Shown one piece after another: positions 37,843 to 49,751 of a DNA stretch of 64,000 bases. The DNA is from Polytrichum commune (Eukaryota; Streptophyta; Polytrichopsida; Polytrichales; Polytrichaceae), in NCBI GenBank assembly GCA_950295325.1, contig OX485804.1:56172001-56236000 (forward strand), given 5' to 3'. The number at the start of each line of letters is the position of its first letter. The first letter of the stretch is position 1. The position numbers and the translations under genes were made by a program. A model generated the notes under the pieces. That model made no database searches. It saw nothing but the letters and a program-made list of their open reading frames with translations, and had not been told where the DNA came from.

Positions 37843-39661
37843 CAGTCTAACCTTGATAATGTCACCCTTGTTAATAGAACACCTTGATATTGTCACCTAA
37901 AAGTTTGAAACCGATTTTCATAGTGTAAAACTCCCTCGTTATTATCCCTATCACCCTTGATAATGTCACTATTTTTTTCCAAAATCCGTAGTGTAAATGT
38001 GATAATATCAAGTATGGATGGATTGTATGGGTGGGCATGGGTTCGATATTATTGTTCATGGGTGAGCATGGGCTAAAGCAAAGCATATTGGGGGTCATTG
38101 AATGAGCTCTCATTCAATGCTTTTAGCATAGTGGGATGCCTTGTGTAATTTCAATTATCTGCATGGAGAAAGTGGAGATGCAGATGGAGTTGGAGTTGCA
38201 TTGGCCATGGCAAAGATCCCATTCATATTGAAGAAATATGATCCAGAAGACATCTTCAATTTTGATGAGACAGGTTTGTATTATAGAGCATCTCCTTATA
38301 AGACTTTGAATATTGGGAAGGCGAAAGGAAATAAGAAAAAGAAGGACCGTGTGACATTGGGGCTTTGCACTAATATCTCAAGGAAGGAGCGATTGAAGCT
38401 TGTTTTCATTCACAAAGCAGCGCGTCCCAGATGCTTTCCTCGGAATTTTGATCCAAATAGGACAGTACACTATTATTCTAACAATTCAGCCTGAATGAAT
38501 GGTGATGTTTTTACACATTGGGTGAAGAGTGAGAACCGAAGAATGGCATTGAAAGACAGAAAAATTTGCATTATTATGGATAATGCAGGAAACCATGATA
38601 TTCATGGTGAGGTCAAGAAAGTTATAGATGGGTTTAATGCTTTTGTACTCTCCCATATCACTATCTTGTTCCTTCCACCAAATGTGACTTCAGTTGTTCA
38701 GCCTTTGGATCAAGGAGTGATTGCAGCATTCAAAATGTGTTATAAGCGCAAGCTTGTTGCCTGGACTTTGCAACAAATTGATAACAACTCAAATGAAGAT
38801 TTGGGGAAATTGAATGTTGAAGTATTTCAAGCTATGCTATGGTGTGTGGCGGCATGGCATGAATTAGATGATCAAACCATTAGAAATTGTTGGAGAAAGT
38901 CCGCCATATTGCTTGCAGAGTGGAATGCAGATATAAACAATCTTGATGAACGTATGAAGTCCAAAATGGAGGAAGCAACTTTGGAATTGGGTAGACTCAT
39001 CGCCGCATTAAATTTGGGTTTGGATGTTGAAGGCAAGCCTGTAGAAAAGCTTTGTCCTTTGGAGTACATAAACATGGAAGGTGAAGATGATTTTGAGGTG
39101 GAATTTTCTACTGAGGAGCTTGTGCAATTAGTGCAAGATGGCGAACAGGTTCTTGATTCCATAGAAGTGGACCCATTGATTGTTGATAGCAGTGATGATG
39201 AGTCTAAAGTAGTGAAGCTAAGCGATGCACAAAAATATGCTAAAGATGTTTTGAATTTTATGGCTAGCCAAGGTTCTCAAATTTTCAGCACTCATGAGTT
39301 GTTAGAAAAGGAAAAAATCCATGACAAACTCATTAGAATTGGTGTTGCACATTTAACATCAACAAAACAATGTGACATTAGAAGCTTCTTTGTCTCTAGT
39401 GAGAGGTCTTTACCTGATCTCAATGACACATTATGATGTGCTCTTGTTGTTATTCACAATTTTGAATTAGATTTTACATTCAATAACATTGAAGTCTTGT
39501 ATTTGTTATTTTTTTTAAATTGTAATTATATTTTGATTTTCTACATATATTTTGATAATATCACATTATGCACAAAATGTGACATTATCAAGTATGTCAC
39601 ACCTTGTTTATATCACACTCTTTGGTGAAATGGAGGGTGTGACATTATCAAGGTTAGGGTG
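37843..39661 (+). mobile_element. pogo/Tigger-like DNA transposon, family 1 (1819 bp)
   Basis: The terminal inverted repeats share CTAACCTTGATAATGTCAC (left 37847-37865, right 39639-39657 inverted), with outer bases CAGT on the left and CACC-complement on the right. TA flanks both ends (37841-37842 and 39662-39663), the target of the Tc1/mariner/pogo superfamily. GATAATGTCAC-like subterminal repeats lie inside both ends. It carries a broken DDE transposase. Confidence 0.9.
38141..39436 (+). pseudogene. pogo/Tigger-like DDE transposase, nonsense-interrupted and 5'-truncated
   Basis: Two same-frame segments (38141-38494 and 38495-39436) are separated only by a TGA at 38492-38494. The surrounding residues (NNSA-stop-MNGDVF) suggest an ancestral tryptophan codon. 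The DDE_1 catalytic acids are visible: Asp in FNFDETGLYYR, Asp in CIIMDNAGNH and Asp in SVVQPLDQGVIAAFK. The N-terminal CENP-B-like helix-turn-helix DNA-binding region that such transposases have is absent; the space between the left end and the ORF is too small for it. The acidic C-terminal tail ends with QCDIRSFF, a PCNA-interacting (PIP-box) motif. This copy cannot make a full transposase. Confidence 0.88.
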
Positions 39662-39789
39662 TATGGGCCTCTTCTGGGAAATGGCCCATGCAGGAGGTCC
39701 TTGGTGAGCCAATAATCTAATCAAGGCCTCAAAAGTCCAGGAGCTAATTAATTAAGCAAGTTGCGAAACACACATCCTGATTCTGACTA

Positions 39790-40685
39790 CAGTCCACCCT
39801 CTATAAGTGTTAACAATTGGGAGTGGTAATATTGTTAACACTTATAGAAATATAGAGTTTAACAAATCAAAACATAACACGTATAAATGTAACACAAGTA
39901 AAATATTGTTATAATACCAAATGAAGTTCCAAAATACAATTGAGGAGTCTCACTCCTCCATTTATACTCCTCTAGGATGGAAGAAGGCATCTATAGAGGT
40001 CTGTTGAAGCTGATTCACATGTAGGTGATCAATCTCTTTCTCAAACTTTTCTAATTTCTTGACCAAATGCATAACATCAGTAGACCTCTGCTCAAGATAA
40101 TGACGTAAAGTTTGAAGAGAAGACTGCACATCCTTGTAACACACAGGGGCTATAGGTTCAGATGCAAGAGTTTCAGTGTCATCCTCCTACTCAACAAAGG
40201 AATTTGGGTTGAACATCTCCATCAATTCCTCATTGGATGGTTGGTAAGGATTATTCAAGTCAAATTCTCCTCAATAGCTTTCTAATGGTATGTGATTTGC
40301 CCTACAAGTCTGAAATTCGAAAACAACATTCTCAGAAATTCAAACGCTAGTAGACTGGCTCAACCTGCTAGGGTAAAGTGAGTTGACGAAGGAGGGACAT
40401 GCAGTCAATATCCTAAACCCTAATAATTTCTAAATGGGGGGTATGTTACAGTATGTTACAATATATTACATGTGCTATGTTACAGTATATTGTATTGTAT
40501 GGTATTATATAGTATAATAATAAGTTAACAGATATAGAGGGAAAAATTACAAAGAGGGGAGTAGCCAATCAGTTAACACTTAACACTTAACGTTATTGTA
40601 ATCTCCCCAAGTAGGGAGTAGAAAAAATGTTAACACTTATGGAATTTTAACACTTATAGAGGTAACACTTATAGAGGGTGGACTG
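39790..40685 (-). mobile_element. pogo-like non-autonomous element, family 3, copy 1 (896 bp)
   Basis: The ends are CAGTCCACCCTCTATAAGTG and its inverted counterpart, with TA on both sides (39788-39789 and 40686-40687). TATAAGTGTTAAC repeats lie inside the ends. The interior encodes only a short C-terminal tail on the minus strand (39962-40144). Upstream of that, an in-frame TAG replaces the GAG seen in the other copy. Nearly identical, in opposite orientation, to 62510-63423. Confidence 0.88.
39962..40144 (-). pseudogene. remnant of pogo-like transposase C-terminal tail
   Basis: Encodes a predicted coiled, charged stretch (HLVKKLEKFEKEIDHLH) followed by QTSIDAFFHP. QxxIxxFF is the canonical PCNA-interacting PIP-box. 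A TAG upstream (the complement of 40187-40189) separates it from the longer frame still open in the 62.9 kb copy. Confidence 0.6.
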
Positions 40686-40689
40686 TACT

Positions 40690-40925
40690 GTTCTCCCTCT
40701 TGTCAGCAACTTGTGATGAAACACTGTCATGGATAATTGCAATTTGGATGAGAAATCCACATAGTAAGCGACAGTAATTGCAGCACTGTTAGTCTAACAT
40801 CCCCAAGCAATTTACAAGTAACGACAAATAATGTTGGGTTAAGATCTAGTGTCATGACACTACACTACATTTTACAATTAGTATTGAGCAAGCCAATTAG
40901 AATTTAGTGCCATTAAATATTGTAT
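40690..40925. mobile_element. MITE, family B, partial copy
   Basis: Matches the right two thirds of 46202-46560 (CTCTTGTCAGCAACTTGTGA, GTAACGACAAATAATGTTGG, TTAGTATTGAGCAAG). It starts directly beside the family 3 pogo element, so that element probably inserted into this MITE. Confidence 0.55.
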
Positions 40926-40929
40926 TCGG

Positions 40930-41225
40930 TGTGGGAGTCGGAGGATGGCAGATGCAACTAGGCCGGCAGACAACTATGCCCCCACTCGGTGCATTGGGAT
41001 ACGATCAGTAAACTCCAATGTTTTAAGAGCTTGTGGCAGCCCTCCTTGCACGGCAACCACAATTGTAGCATTGACTTGAGCAAATATGTATAAGTTACGC
41101 AATCACATCCTCAACAACATTATTTAGCCATGTGGGTCGGTTCCATGATTCTAGACTATGTCAATTGTACTTTATGGGCCCCCAAGAGAATAGGTCCATT
41201 CAATAAATTCGCACATTCGGTATAG
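40930..41225. repeat. second arm of inverted repeat (partner 36270-36570)
   Basis: Reverse-complement similarity to 36270-36570, as described there. Diverged. Confidence 0.55.
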
Positions 41226-41293
41226 AATCTGGACTATGTCAATTGCATTCCATGGGCCCCCAAAAAAACTAACTTGTGGGCATGCAAATACTA

Positions 41294-41657
41294 AGGGCCG
41301 GTTCACACTATGCCCAAGTCGAGAGGAGAAGCGTCACTTTTCTAGACCAAACTATGTCGAGAGGAGAAGCCTTTGGGTTGAAAAAGTATATTAAAATAAT
41401 CCACGGCTAAAAATGTTCGGCCTCACGACGGAAGTTTGGGTCGAGCAAAATGCTCGACCCAAACTTGGCTCGAGAGGCCGAACTCTTGGCGCCATAACTT
41501 CCTAAAAGTGCCGCCACCTAGGCTCTTTTGGAGGCGACGTCCTTTGGACTTCGGCCTCTAGTGTGAAGGCCGAGAGGACGGGCTTTGGACATTTATGCAC
41601 TTTCATTGGTCGAAACGCTTCTCCTCTTGAAGTTTGGCCATAGTGTGAACCGGCCCT
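41294..41657. mobile_element. MITE, family G (364 bp), with a perfect internal hairpin
   Basis: The termini AGGGCCGGTTCACACTATG and inverted CATAGTGTGAACCGGCCCT match exactly for 19 bp, with TA outside both (41292-41293 and 41658-41659). The interior contains a perfect 16-bp stem, AAGTTTGGGTCGAGCA (41432-41447), a 3-base loop and the complement to 41466. Further GAGAGGAGAAG and GGCCGA repeats pair across the element. Confidence 0.8.
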
Positions 41658-41698
41658 TAGTATGACACGTTTGGGAAACACACACACACACAAAAAAA

Positions 41699-42555
41699 AA
41701 GGTCGTATTATCGAGGTGTCGTCTTCTCATTGGTATGACAAATGGCGTAAAGCTGTCGTGTTATGGAGGGAATACGAAAACATAAGTAATATGAGCTTAG
41801 AAATAAATACAACGAGTTTAAGCGATATAGATGGTATGAAATAATAACTCATAACTCCAAACAAATACAAATATTCTCAAGAACTCTTGAAGTAAGAGTC
41901 CAAAGATCTATGGTGTTGCCTACCCAAGTTAGCAACTGTCATCGTATCTAAATTCCCTACTAACTTTTGAAAACTAATCATTTCATTAACTCCAAAATAT
42001 AACGAGCTCTCTAATAAGAAACTAGACAACAATGATGCATGGCGTTTAGCATCACTAAGTTTTACTGCAGGTGGAGCAACATCATCCACATCTATTGAAT
42101 CTAAATCAACATTGAAGTCTAAGTCTTGTGCAGACTTGGTTCCCAAAGCAGCATGCACCAACTCATCAATACTCAATTCTAGGTCAGTAATCTCTTCCTC
42201 TTTCATCTGAATGTCAGCCTCCATTAACATCTCATCATCACCCAATCGCAACTTTGAAATAGACTCTACTAACCCTAACCATTTCCATTCTACACTAGTG
42301 AACCCTAATTCTCATTAAGCTGCCAATGATAAGTGAAGTTCCCACATGAAAATGGATGTATTTTAGATGTACATAACATAGATGAAAGGAGTTGTAGCAT
42401 TAACTGCGTCTTTAATATGCCAAAACGGGGATTGTAAATGTTGCATTATCGAGTGCCGTAGTCGTATAAAAGAGGGAGTTTTGGACTAATAAAAAGTTTG
42501 GTCTTGCATAAATATATTGTAATATTGAGGGTGTCGCATTCACGAGGTTAGACTT
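41699..42555 (-). mobile_element. pogo/Tigger-like element, family 2, second copy
   Basis: In minus orientation it starts AGTCTAACCTCGTGAATGC beside a TA (42556-42557) and carries the same subterminal ACGACTACGGCACTCG sequence as 37029-37765. The right end stops at a CGATAATACGACC word next to an A-rich and CA-repeat tract (41680-41700). Internally deleted: only the transposase tail remains. Confidence 0.7.
41877..42251 (-). pseudogene. pogo-like transposase, C-terminal tail only
   Basis: A 124-codon frame, acidic in its first half (EADIQMKEEEITDLELSID), then VKLSDAKRHASLLSSF, which aligns with VKLSDAQKYAKDVLNF in the family 1 transposase tail. It ends HRSLDSYFKSS; the sister copy at 37540 has Q in place of the first H, so the ancestral end was a PIP-box-like QRSLDSYF. 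The catalytic domain is gone. Confidence 0.7.
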
Positions 42556-42654
42556 TACCACAATAAAGTAGAATTTGGATGATGCGAACGGACATCTCCA
42601 GCTATGTCATAAGTTCATGAGCTCATTGGGCACTGGCTCATTGTCAGGATGAAC

Positions 42655-42700
42655 AGACACTCTATTCACGCCGGCCTCGAAAAGGCCGGAGTTCATATCT
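42655..42700. repeat. dispersed palindrome, copy 2
   Basis: GCCGGCCTCGAAAAGGCCGG with ACACTCTATTCAC before it and GTTCATATC after. It has the same layout as 5676-5732, with a shorter stem. Confidence 0.45.
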
Positions 42701-43069
42701 ATCTATCTTCATGAGCTCATTCGGAAGTAACTCCACGCCTGCTATTAGCACATCTATGTTACGAGAATGAAAGTAGTTGAGCGAATTTATTAATTTCAGT
42801 GTCAATCTGGTATCTTGTGAATTATTCTTGAAGTGCCACTACTAAGCTACTCACATGTTTCCTTAACCCCTAATGTCCCATGAGGATGTTGTCCAACTAA
42901 GAAATTTTGGAAGGGGTGGGTGACGATGCAAATGAACTCATTGTTGTTGTTGTTGTTGTTGTTGTTGTGGCAATAGACGGCATAGGTACCTACTTCCGAC
43001 GATAAAATGGTTCATTTTTTTTTCTTAGATGTCCTCAAATTTTGTGTGCAACCGATGACCCTTTTTCAT
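42701..43069. other. intergenic with GTT microsatellite
   Basis: A (GTT)n run lies at about 42942-42967. Nothing else recognised. Confidence 0.5.
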
Positions 43070-43590
43070 TACACCATTTATGATATTTAGTGTCACATGC
43101 GTAATAATGTCACTTACCCTATTTGGAGGTGTATCCTAGGTTACACTAACGATCGACAACTTCACCATTAGTGTCACCTCATGACACTTGGTTGGAGTAT
43201 GTTCAATAGTGTCATGAGGTGTATGCCTATGTTACATAATGGTCTTCAAGTTGACAAAAAGTACAGTACACAAAATATGACTTTGGCTTTAGTATATCTC
43301 AAGAATATCTTCCTCTTGCATACCAAAATGTGAACAAATAACACGTGCCATTACTATGCTCAATAATTTGTTCCCCTTGCATACCACGATGCATAACTTT
43401 CACTTCAAGTAACCCAATGTGCTACGATAAGGGTTATAATGCAAATAAATGTTCAATATAAAAGTTACTTATGTTGACAAATAGTATCATATTGGTAATT
43501 AGCTGAAGTGACACTTTGAGACCTCTAGGCATCTAGTTTGGATTGTTCGCCCAATAGTGTGCGTGGCACTAAATACCACAAATGGTGTAG
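43070..43590. mobile_element. MITE, family C (about 520 bp)
   Basis: The left end TACACCATTTATGATATTTA and the inverted right end AAATACCACAAATGGTGTA pair. GTGTCA(C/T) words are common inside. Non-coding. Confidence 0.65.
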
Positions 43591-45936
43591 TTGAATGCAA
43601 TGAAATCATAACATCTTTGAAAAGAGGAGATTTGCATGTCCAAATATCACTCTCCAAAAGTTTAGATTTGTCAGTAAGATTTTATAGAAATTGTTTATGC
43701 AACATAAGCATGATTAGGACCTCATATTTCCTAGAAATAATATAAGCTAATTTAGATGTGGAAATCTATAAGAAATGCACATCAAACACTTGAATGAAAC
43801 TCGACACACCTTAGGACCCTTTTCATTAAAATGTCTTAAATCAGTGTCACTCTCAATTCAAACTAATCTTTGATTTTGAACCATCCTTCAATAAGGTCTA
43901 TTAGTATCATCGCTCATGTTTTGATATATCACAAACCCACATGTGTCTCAAAAACCAGAAAACAAATTCAACCAAAATAAATGTATTCTTGATTGAAGAG
44001 GACAAATTTTTATTTAAGTAAAAAAAGTGGTTACTTGGAGTTGATCAAGTTATTTGAGAATGTCAAATGTCTAGATGTGATCTTGAAATCAACATTAACA
44101 AGTTTGCTTCGCAAAGTTTTGAGATTCTAACTTGGCAACCTTCGGTTTATAGCATGTGAACAATGTGTGTTACTATATGCAATATCTCATATACCTACAA
44201 TTTCCAAAGGATCTATGTCATCCTTGATTCATGAATAACACTGTCATTTGTAATAGTGGCAATTTCTAGATGTAGAATTTTAAATTGATCCATGCCGAGG
44301 CAATTCCTACAACATTACTTGTATTATTTTCCCCAAAGCTCTAAGGTATATGGCTTTTTTGTGGGCTCCACATACATTTATGGTTGTTGGATCGGGTTGT
44401 CATTGTTTCCGAAAATCAACAATTAAGAGGCACGAAAACTGTAGTAAATGAAGTTTGAAAATTACCATAGCAATACAAAAGTTGTCAAAGTTTAAAGTGA
44501 ATATTCTCTTATTCATTGAATGAGCACGTGTAGACCCTCTTGATGACTCCTGATTGAGTTCATTCTTGAACCTAGAACGGTCAATATATGTTGAGCATGT
44601 AGGGCGCAAGCACGGTCAAGTACGCAACTCCATGTACCTGCATAGGTTTAAGTGAAAGTGATTCAAAATTATATACTAATTTTGAATTTCATGAAGGAGA
44701 AACTCATGAACGCTTTTAAAACACATTGATCTACAAATCCAAGTAATTTATGTTGACAAAATTATTTTTCAAGAAAAGACTACATATCTTAGAAGATGGT
44801 GCAAGTAGTGTGTGAGTAAGTGCTATTGAACAAGTAATTGTCTACAATTTGTTTAAAACATGATAAAATTATATAAAATTGATATTTTTCTACAAAAAAT
44901 CTATAGTGGTGCCCCTCAAGTTTGTTATGAATTCAACAGATATGGAGAAAAAAATCCAACCCCAAAATATTTAAGGTCATGAAATCTATGTCCAAAACCA
45001 AATATAGCAATTACCTTTTGAGCATCACATTCAATGATAAGCTTTGAAGATCTCATCTTGATATTTCATAGTTGAGCATCTAACACAACAATAAACGACA
45101 CCATGGAAAGTAAAATCCAATTTAAACAACACTTTGCTACTACTTTTAGGCATTTGATGAGAAAGTTTATGGTTTTAGTATACTAGAGCTTTTTTTTTTT
45201 TTTTTTGTAAACTTTTGACCGTGTTTGCTCCCCATAGTCCATTCTCATCACCACATTTTTTTAAAATAAAATTTAAAATTTAAATTATGTCCATTTTAAA
45301 CGCCAAGGCTTGCCATATATTACTCAATTGTAGGCTTCTGGTGGTGAAGAGTGTCCACAAAAATACCCACGTACATAACATTATTTAGCCTCTTTAGGCC
45401 ATTCCAAAGCGGAAACACTTGTGGGTCCAACACCATTTGGGGGGGATATAGGGGGATGTTGACTCTGCCTTTAAATACTTGACATTGGCTTGTGGGCCGA
45501 CAAGTAGTCTCCATAAACAAAACACGAGCCCCATGTGCTCTTGCGTGGCGGATAGTGTTCAAGATTGAAGCCCTCGTATGAGTTTCATTTTGAAGTTGTT
45601 TCAAGTCCAAGACGTCAACCCAAGAATATAAAAATGAAATACAAAACTCATATTAAATTTGTGCATGAATTATATGGTACATGTTCCTAGTACAATGTGA
45701 AAAATTATGAATCAACCATCTAACTCCACTCCTTATAGTGACAATGCCCTATGCTTGTTGGTTCTTATGATAGGCAAATCATATTGAGGACTTCAAGTGA
45801 TGTCTTCATTTTCAAACTGGGGTCGTTTTTTGAAGGGCTATCTTGAGAGAGGTATATTTTGAAGGGCATTGAAGACTTCAATCTTGAACATTGGTGGCGG
45901 AGGGCGTGTGGCCAAAGGGAAGCGGGGAGTGGACTA
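43591..45936. other. intergenic, nothing recognised
   Basis: AT-rich, poly-T at 45190-45206. No supported gene. Confidence 0.4.
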
Positions 45937-46110
45937 CAGTCTAATCTCGTTACTATGACACCCTTGACATTACGACACATATTTGCATGACCAAACTTTT
46001 AAGCTCAAAACTCCCTCTTTTATACGACTACGACACTCGATAATGCAACATTTAGAATATCCGTTTTGTATTAAAGAGGTAGGTAATGCCAAAATACATC
46101 ATATGGGTGA
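45937..46110 (+). mobile_element. pogo-like family 2, left end fragment
   Basis: Begins CAGTCTAATCTCGTTACTAT after TA (45935-45936) and keeps the CTCCCTCTTTTATACGACTA subterminal sequence of the other family 2 copies. Similarity fades near 46110 and no right end was found. Confidence 0.65.
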
Positions 46111-46201
46111 ACATTTGACATCATAGTGGAGATAGTAATGCCGGGGTGTGGCTGCAGTTTATTCCGGACCTGGCCAAAAGAATCAAAGTTATCCAAGTAC
46201 T

Positions 46202-46560
46202 ACACTAAATATGATATTGAGTGTCATATGGTATATTATGTCACTGTGGTAACTATTTGGATGATTTATTTTATGAATAAGTGAACAAGTATTGTCATGG
46301 ATGATGGATGACTTCATCCATCGGCCAAAACCCTACCTTCTCTTGTCAGCAACTTGTCATGAAATATTGCCATGGATAATTCAAAATTTGGATGAAAAAT
46401 CACTTGGTAAGTGACAGTATTTGCAGCACTGTAAATCTATAATTCCCCCAAAAAATTACAAGGAACGACAAATAATGTTGGTGACACTACACTGTGGTTT
46501 ACAATTAGTATTGAGCAAGACAATTAGAATTGGTGGCACTAAATATCATATTTAGTGGAG
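46202..46560. mobile_element. MITE, family B (about 360 bp)
   Basis: The ends ACACTAAATATGATAT and the inverted ATATCATATTTAGTG match. The interior matches 8015-8370 throughout. Confidence 0.65.
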
Positions 46561-48002
46561 TTCAATCTTGTCACCGTTGTTGCATTTGATCATGTTATCA
46601 CTTCCTTTTTTGAAGTAGATTGTGCCAAATAAAAAAGTTTCCTTTGATACTTATTGGTGGGTGGTTATAAAGATGATTGCTTGGACCATAGAACGTATAT
46701 ATATGTGCCTATGGCAATCTCCCGGCAATCATTGAGTTACATTCTATTCATGAAAAAGTTGCTAATGACGTTTTCATTGGAAGGTGAAAGTGGATTGCAT
46801 ATGTAATAAATGCCTTTTTATTTCATGATGAATATTGAATGTATGTAGTGGAGGCATTTTCTAGCCGTTAGTACATATACTATGGTTCTCCTCTATAAAT
46901 TTCTTGTACACACGGGGTTTGATCTCATAGTGACCCATGCACGCCATTTAGATTTCCAATGGGAAGTCCACCCCCTGGGCATGGTTTACTTGCCAACCAA
47001 CATTTAAATTAGGGTGTGAATCTTGGATGTAATTAATTATTGATATTTTTCTCTTTATTAAATTGTTTTATTTAAGTAGAATTGGACTAAGTCCAAGTCC
47101 ATAATTACGACATGCTAGATTCTATCATAGAATCATGCGATAGGGATGTATGGTAGGATCCTTCAATAGAATTTGCAGAGTTGATAATGAAAATATTATA
47201 GCAGTTGTTTTGATGATATTTTCACTATTCACCAAATGATTGTATAGATTTAGCTTAAGTTAATTACATAAATATGTTCAAAATTTCCATCATATTTGAA
47301 TAGCCTAACATTCAAGTAATCACTAAGGACTCACATATCTCCCACAAAATTTAGGTCTATCATAAGGGCAGGAATGAATCCAGTTGTAGAATTGAAGCAA
47401 ACAACGAGTCCAAATTTTGAAAATAGGTCCATACTTACTCGAATACTAGTTACTAGTCTCTACCATAGGACCTTAGGGTAGTTTAAGTAGGATGTTTCCA
47501 TTTTAGACATGATATTTCATTTTTCTATGATTCGCAAGCAAGTAATTTCTAATCGTTAGCAAGCAACAATTTGAACCTAGAATCTTTTTAATGCAAATAC
47601 AATGGATCAAATATTTGGATACTTCTGGGACAATTGCATGTTTTGTGAATTTCTTGTGCATGGGCAACACAGATTTTATCTATTTGTTTGTTAGTTTGTT
47701 TATTTCTTTCAAACTTGATGATAAATTATGATTAATATTATTGAGTTTAGCATACCAAATCTAAGATAAAGTATAATTTTCTGAAATAAATTATTAAACC
47801 CTGAACGTCAAAAAATGGAAGCATTCTCTGAAGGTCAAAGTGCTTTGACCCAAGGAGGTTTGAGCTTATTTTCAAATACTACTTGAATTGTTCTCCTTCT
47901 TAACTATCGTTGATTTTATGGGTGAACTGAACTAAAGTAGAGTGCTTTTCGTAAGGCCTATACTAGTTCTTTGATATGATTTTTTTACACATCGAAGTGT
48001 TA
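46561..48002. other. intergenic, nothing recognised
   Basis: AT-rich, no supported gene. It ends at the target duplication of the large MULE. Confidence 0.4.
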
Positions 48003-48011
48003 TATGATCAG
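48003..48011. repeat. 9-bp target site duplication, left
   Basis: TATGATCAG directly precedes the left terminus and is repeated exactly at 59569-59577 after the right terminus. Nine bases is the hallmark length for Mutator superfamily insertions. Confidence 0.95.
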
Positions 48012-48437
48012 CCCTAACATTACCAAACCCAATAGAGTTGAATGCGGCGCACACATCGAGGCCTGTCAGAGCCTCTACAGAGCAGCAGACCCTCGACCCC
48101 CGGGACCCGCCCCCGCCCGCAACCGGTCCCCTGCCGCCCCGGGCCAGAGTGCCTCGCTGGAATGCCAGCCTGTCCGTTGAGGCGCCGAGGATGCGGTGGA
48201 CCGCCACGCTGTCCGCCTGTGGGTCCCGATCATCCACGGAGGCGTCGTCCTCGCCGATGGGACGTGTCATGCATGCGGATGGCATGCTCGGGGTCTTGTT
48301 ACGGGTACATCCCATCTGCCTCTACCATACCATCCCATGGAGACCATGGGCGGCATCCACCCATCGAGGTGAGGCCTTTTGAAATATGTATTTAAACCGC
48401 CTCCTAAAGCGACGCCCCTCTTTCTTTGTAACCTGCA
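48012..48437 (+). repeat. MULE left terminal inverted repeat
   Basis: GC-rich and CpG-rich, unlike the surrounding AT-rich DNA. It pairs with 59142-59568 with only scattered mismatches and one indel. The pairing resumes for about 30 bp beyond 48437 with the sequence inside a 91-bp duplication in the right arm. The several open frames through it are a by-product of high GC and exist on both strands. Confidence 0.92.
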
Positions 48438-48571
48438 CGCTCCGGAGGTCTGCCGCCTCCAGCAGTGATGACTTCTCTTTCTCCGTAACATGCACGCTCC
48501 GCTTCTCTGCCGCAATGGAGCGCAACAAGCGATCGCAACAAGCGATCGCAACAATGATGCAGGGAAGGGAG

Positions 48572-49751
48572 TACGAGCAAGATTAGCATCTTCAGCGCTT
48601 CCGGACGAACACGGTGGTTACATACCAAGTAAGTGACACAACTTTTCAGGAAACATCGTTTCTAATTGAGTGTAACCTAATAATTAGCGCCCCCCTTTGG
48701 GTTATTGTTGTAGTACATTAGGTCCCACAACCTGATGGGAATGCAACAATGATGCAATAAAGAGTGCTTTGTGTTTAATATTTGTTTGCAAATGTCTATT
48801 CAACCATCATTTCTTAGTCATTGTAACATAATCAGTGCATGCACTTGACTGTCCTTCACTTCCTGGTCGATTTAGAGGGTTGATTTGCTACAGTGTGGCT
48901 TTATTTTTTATATTTCTTTGCAACAATCCATTCAACCTTCCCTCCTGATTCATTGTTAGCTAAACATTATGTGGAGTAGAGTGTTGTTCACTTCCTGGTC
49001 GATCTAGAGGGTTGATCTGCTACACTGTGGTTTTTTTTTCTTTTCTTATTTCTTTGCAACAATGCATTCAACCTTCCCTCCTGATTCATTGTTACCTAAA
49101 CATTAGCTGCACGTGAGTGTTGTTCACAGCCTGGTTGATTCAGAGGGTTGATTTCATACACTACGAGCAAGATTAGCATCTTCAGCGCTTCCGGACGAAC
49201 ACAGTGGTTACATACCAGGTAAGTGACACAACTTTTCAGGAAGCATCGTTTCTAATTGAGTGTAACCTAATAATTAGCGCCCCCCTTTGGGTTATTGTTG
49301 TAGTACATTAGGTCCCACAACCTGATGGGAATGCAACAATGATGCAATAAAGAGTGCTTTGTGTTTAATATTTGTTTGCAAATGTCTATTCAACCATCAT
49401 TTCTTAGTCATTGTAACATAATCAGTGCATGCACTTGACTGTCCTTCACTTCCTGGTCGATTTAGAGGGTTGATTTGCTACAGTGTGGCTTTATTTTTTA
49501 TATTTCTTTGCAACAATCCATTCAACCTTCCCTCCTGATTCATTGTTAGCTAAACATTATGTGGAGTAGAGTGTTGTTCACTTCCTGGTCGATCTAGAGG
49601 GTTGATCTGCTACACTGTGGTTTTTTTTCTTTTCTTATTTCTTTGCAACAATGCATTCAACCTTCCCTCCTGATTCATTGTTACCTAAACATTAGCTGCA
49701 CGTGAGTGTTGTTCACAGCCTGGTTGATTCAGAGGGTTGATTTCATACACT
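48572..49751 (+). repeat. 590-bp direct tandem duplication in the MULE left arm
   Basis: TACGAGCAAGATTAGCATCT begins at 48572 and again at 49162. The two 590-bp units differ at only about four visible places (for example ACGGTGG/ACAGTGG, ACCAAGTAAG/ACCAGGTAAG). Each unit itself contains several of the shorter subterminal repeats. Confidence 0.9.

Noticed and set aside
38141..39436. Two separate genes rather than one broken transposase
   Set aside because: Both segments are in the same frame, separated only by TGA, and together give the ordered DDE motifs of a single pogo-like transposase between matching inverted ends.
48038..48395. Overlapping Arg/Pro-rich open frames in the MULE terminal repeats
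   Set aside because: Present in several frames on both strands and mirrored in the other arm; a by-product of high GC in non-coding terminal repeats.
48572..49751. 590-bp direct repeats as LTRs of a retrotransposon
   Set aside because: The units abut with nothing between them, lack a primer-binding site or polypurine tract, and sit wholly inside the MULE arm.
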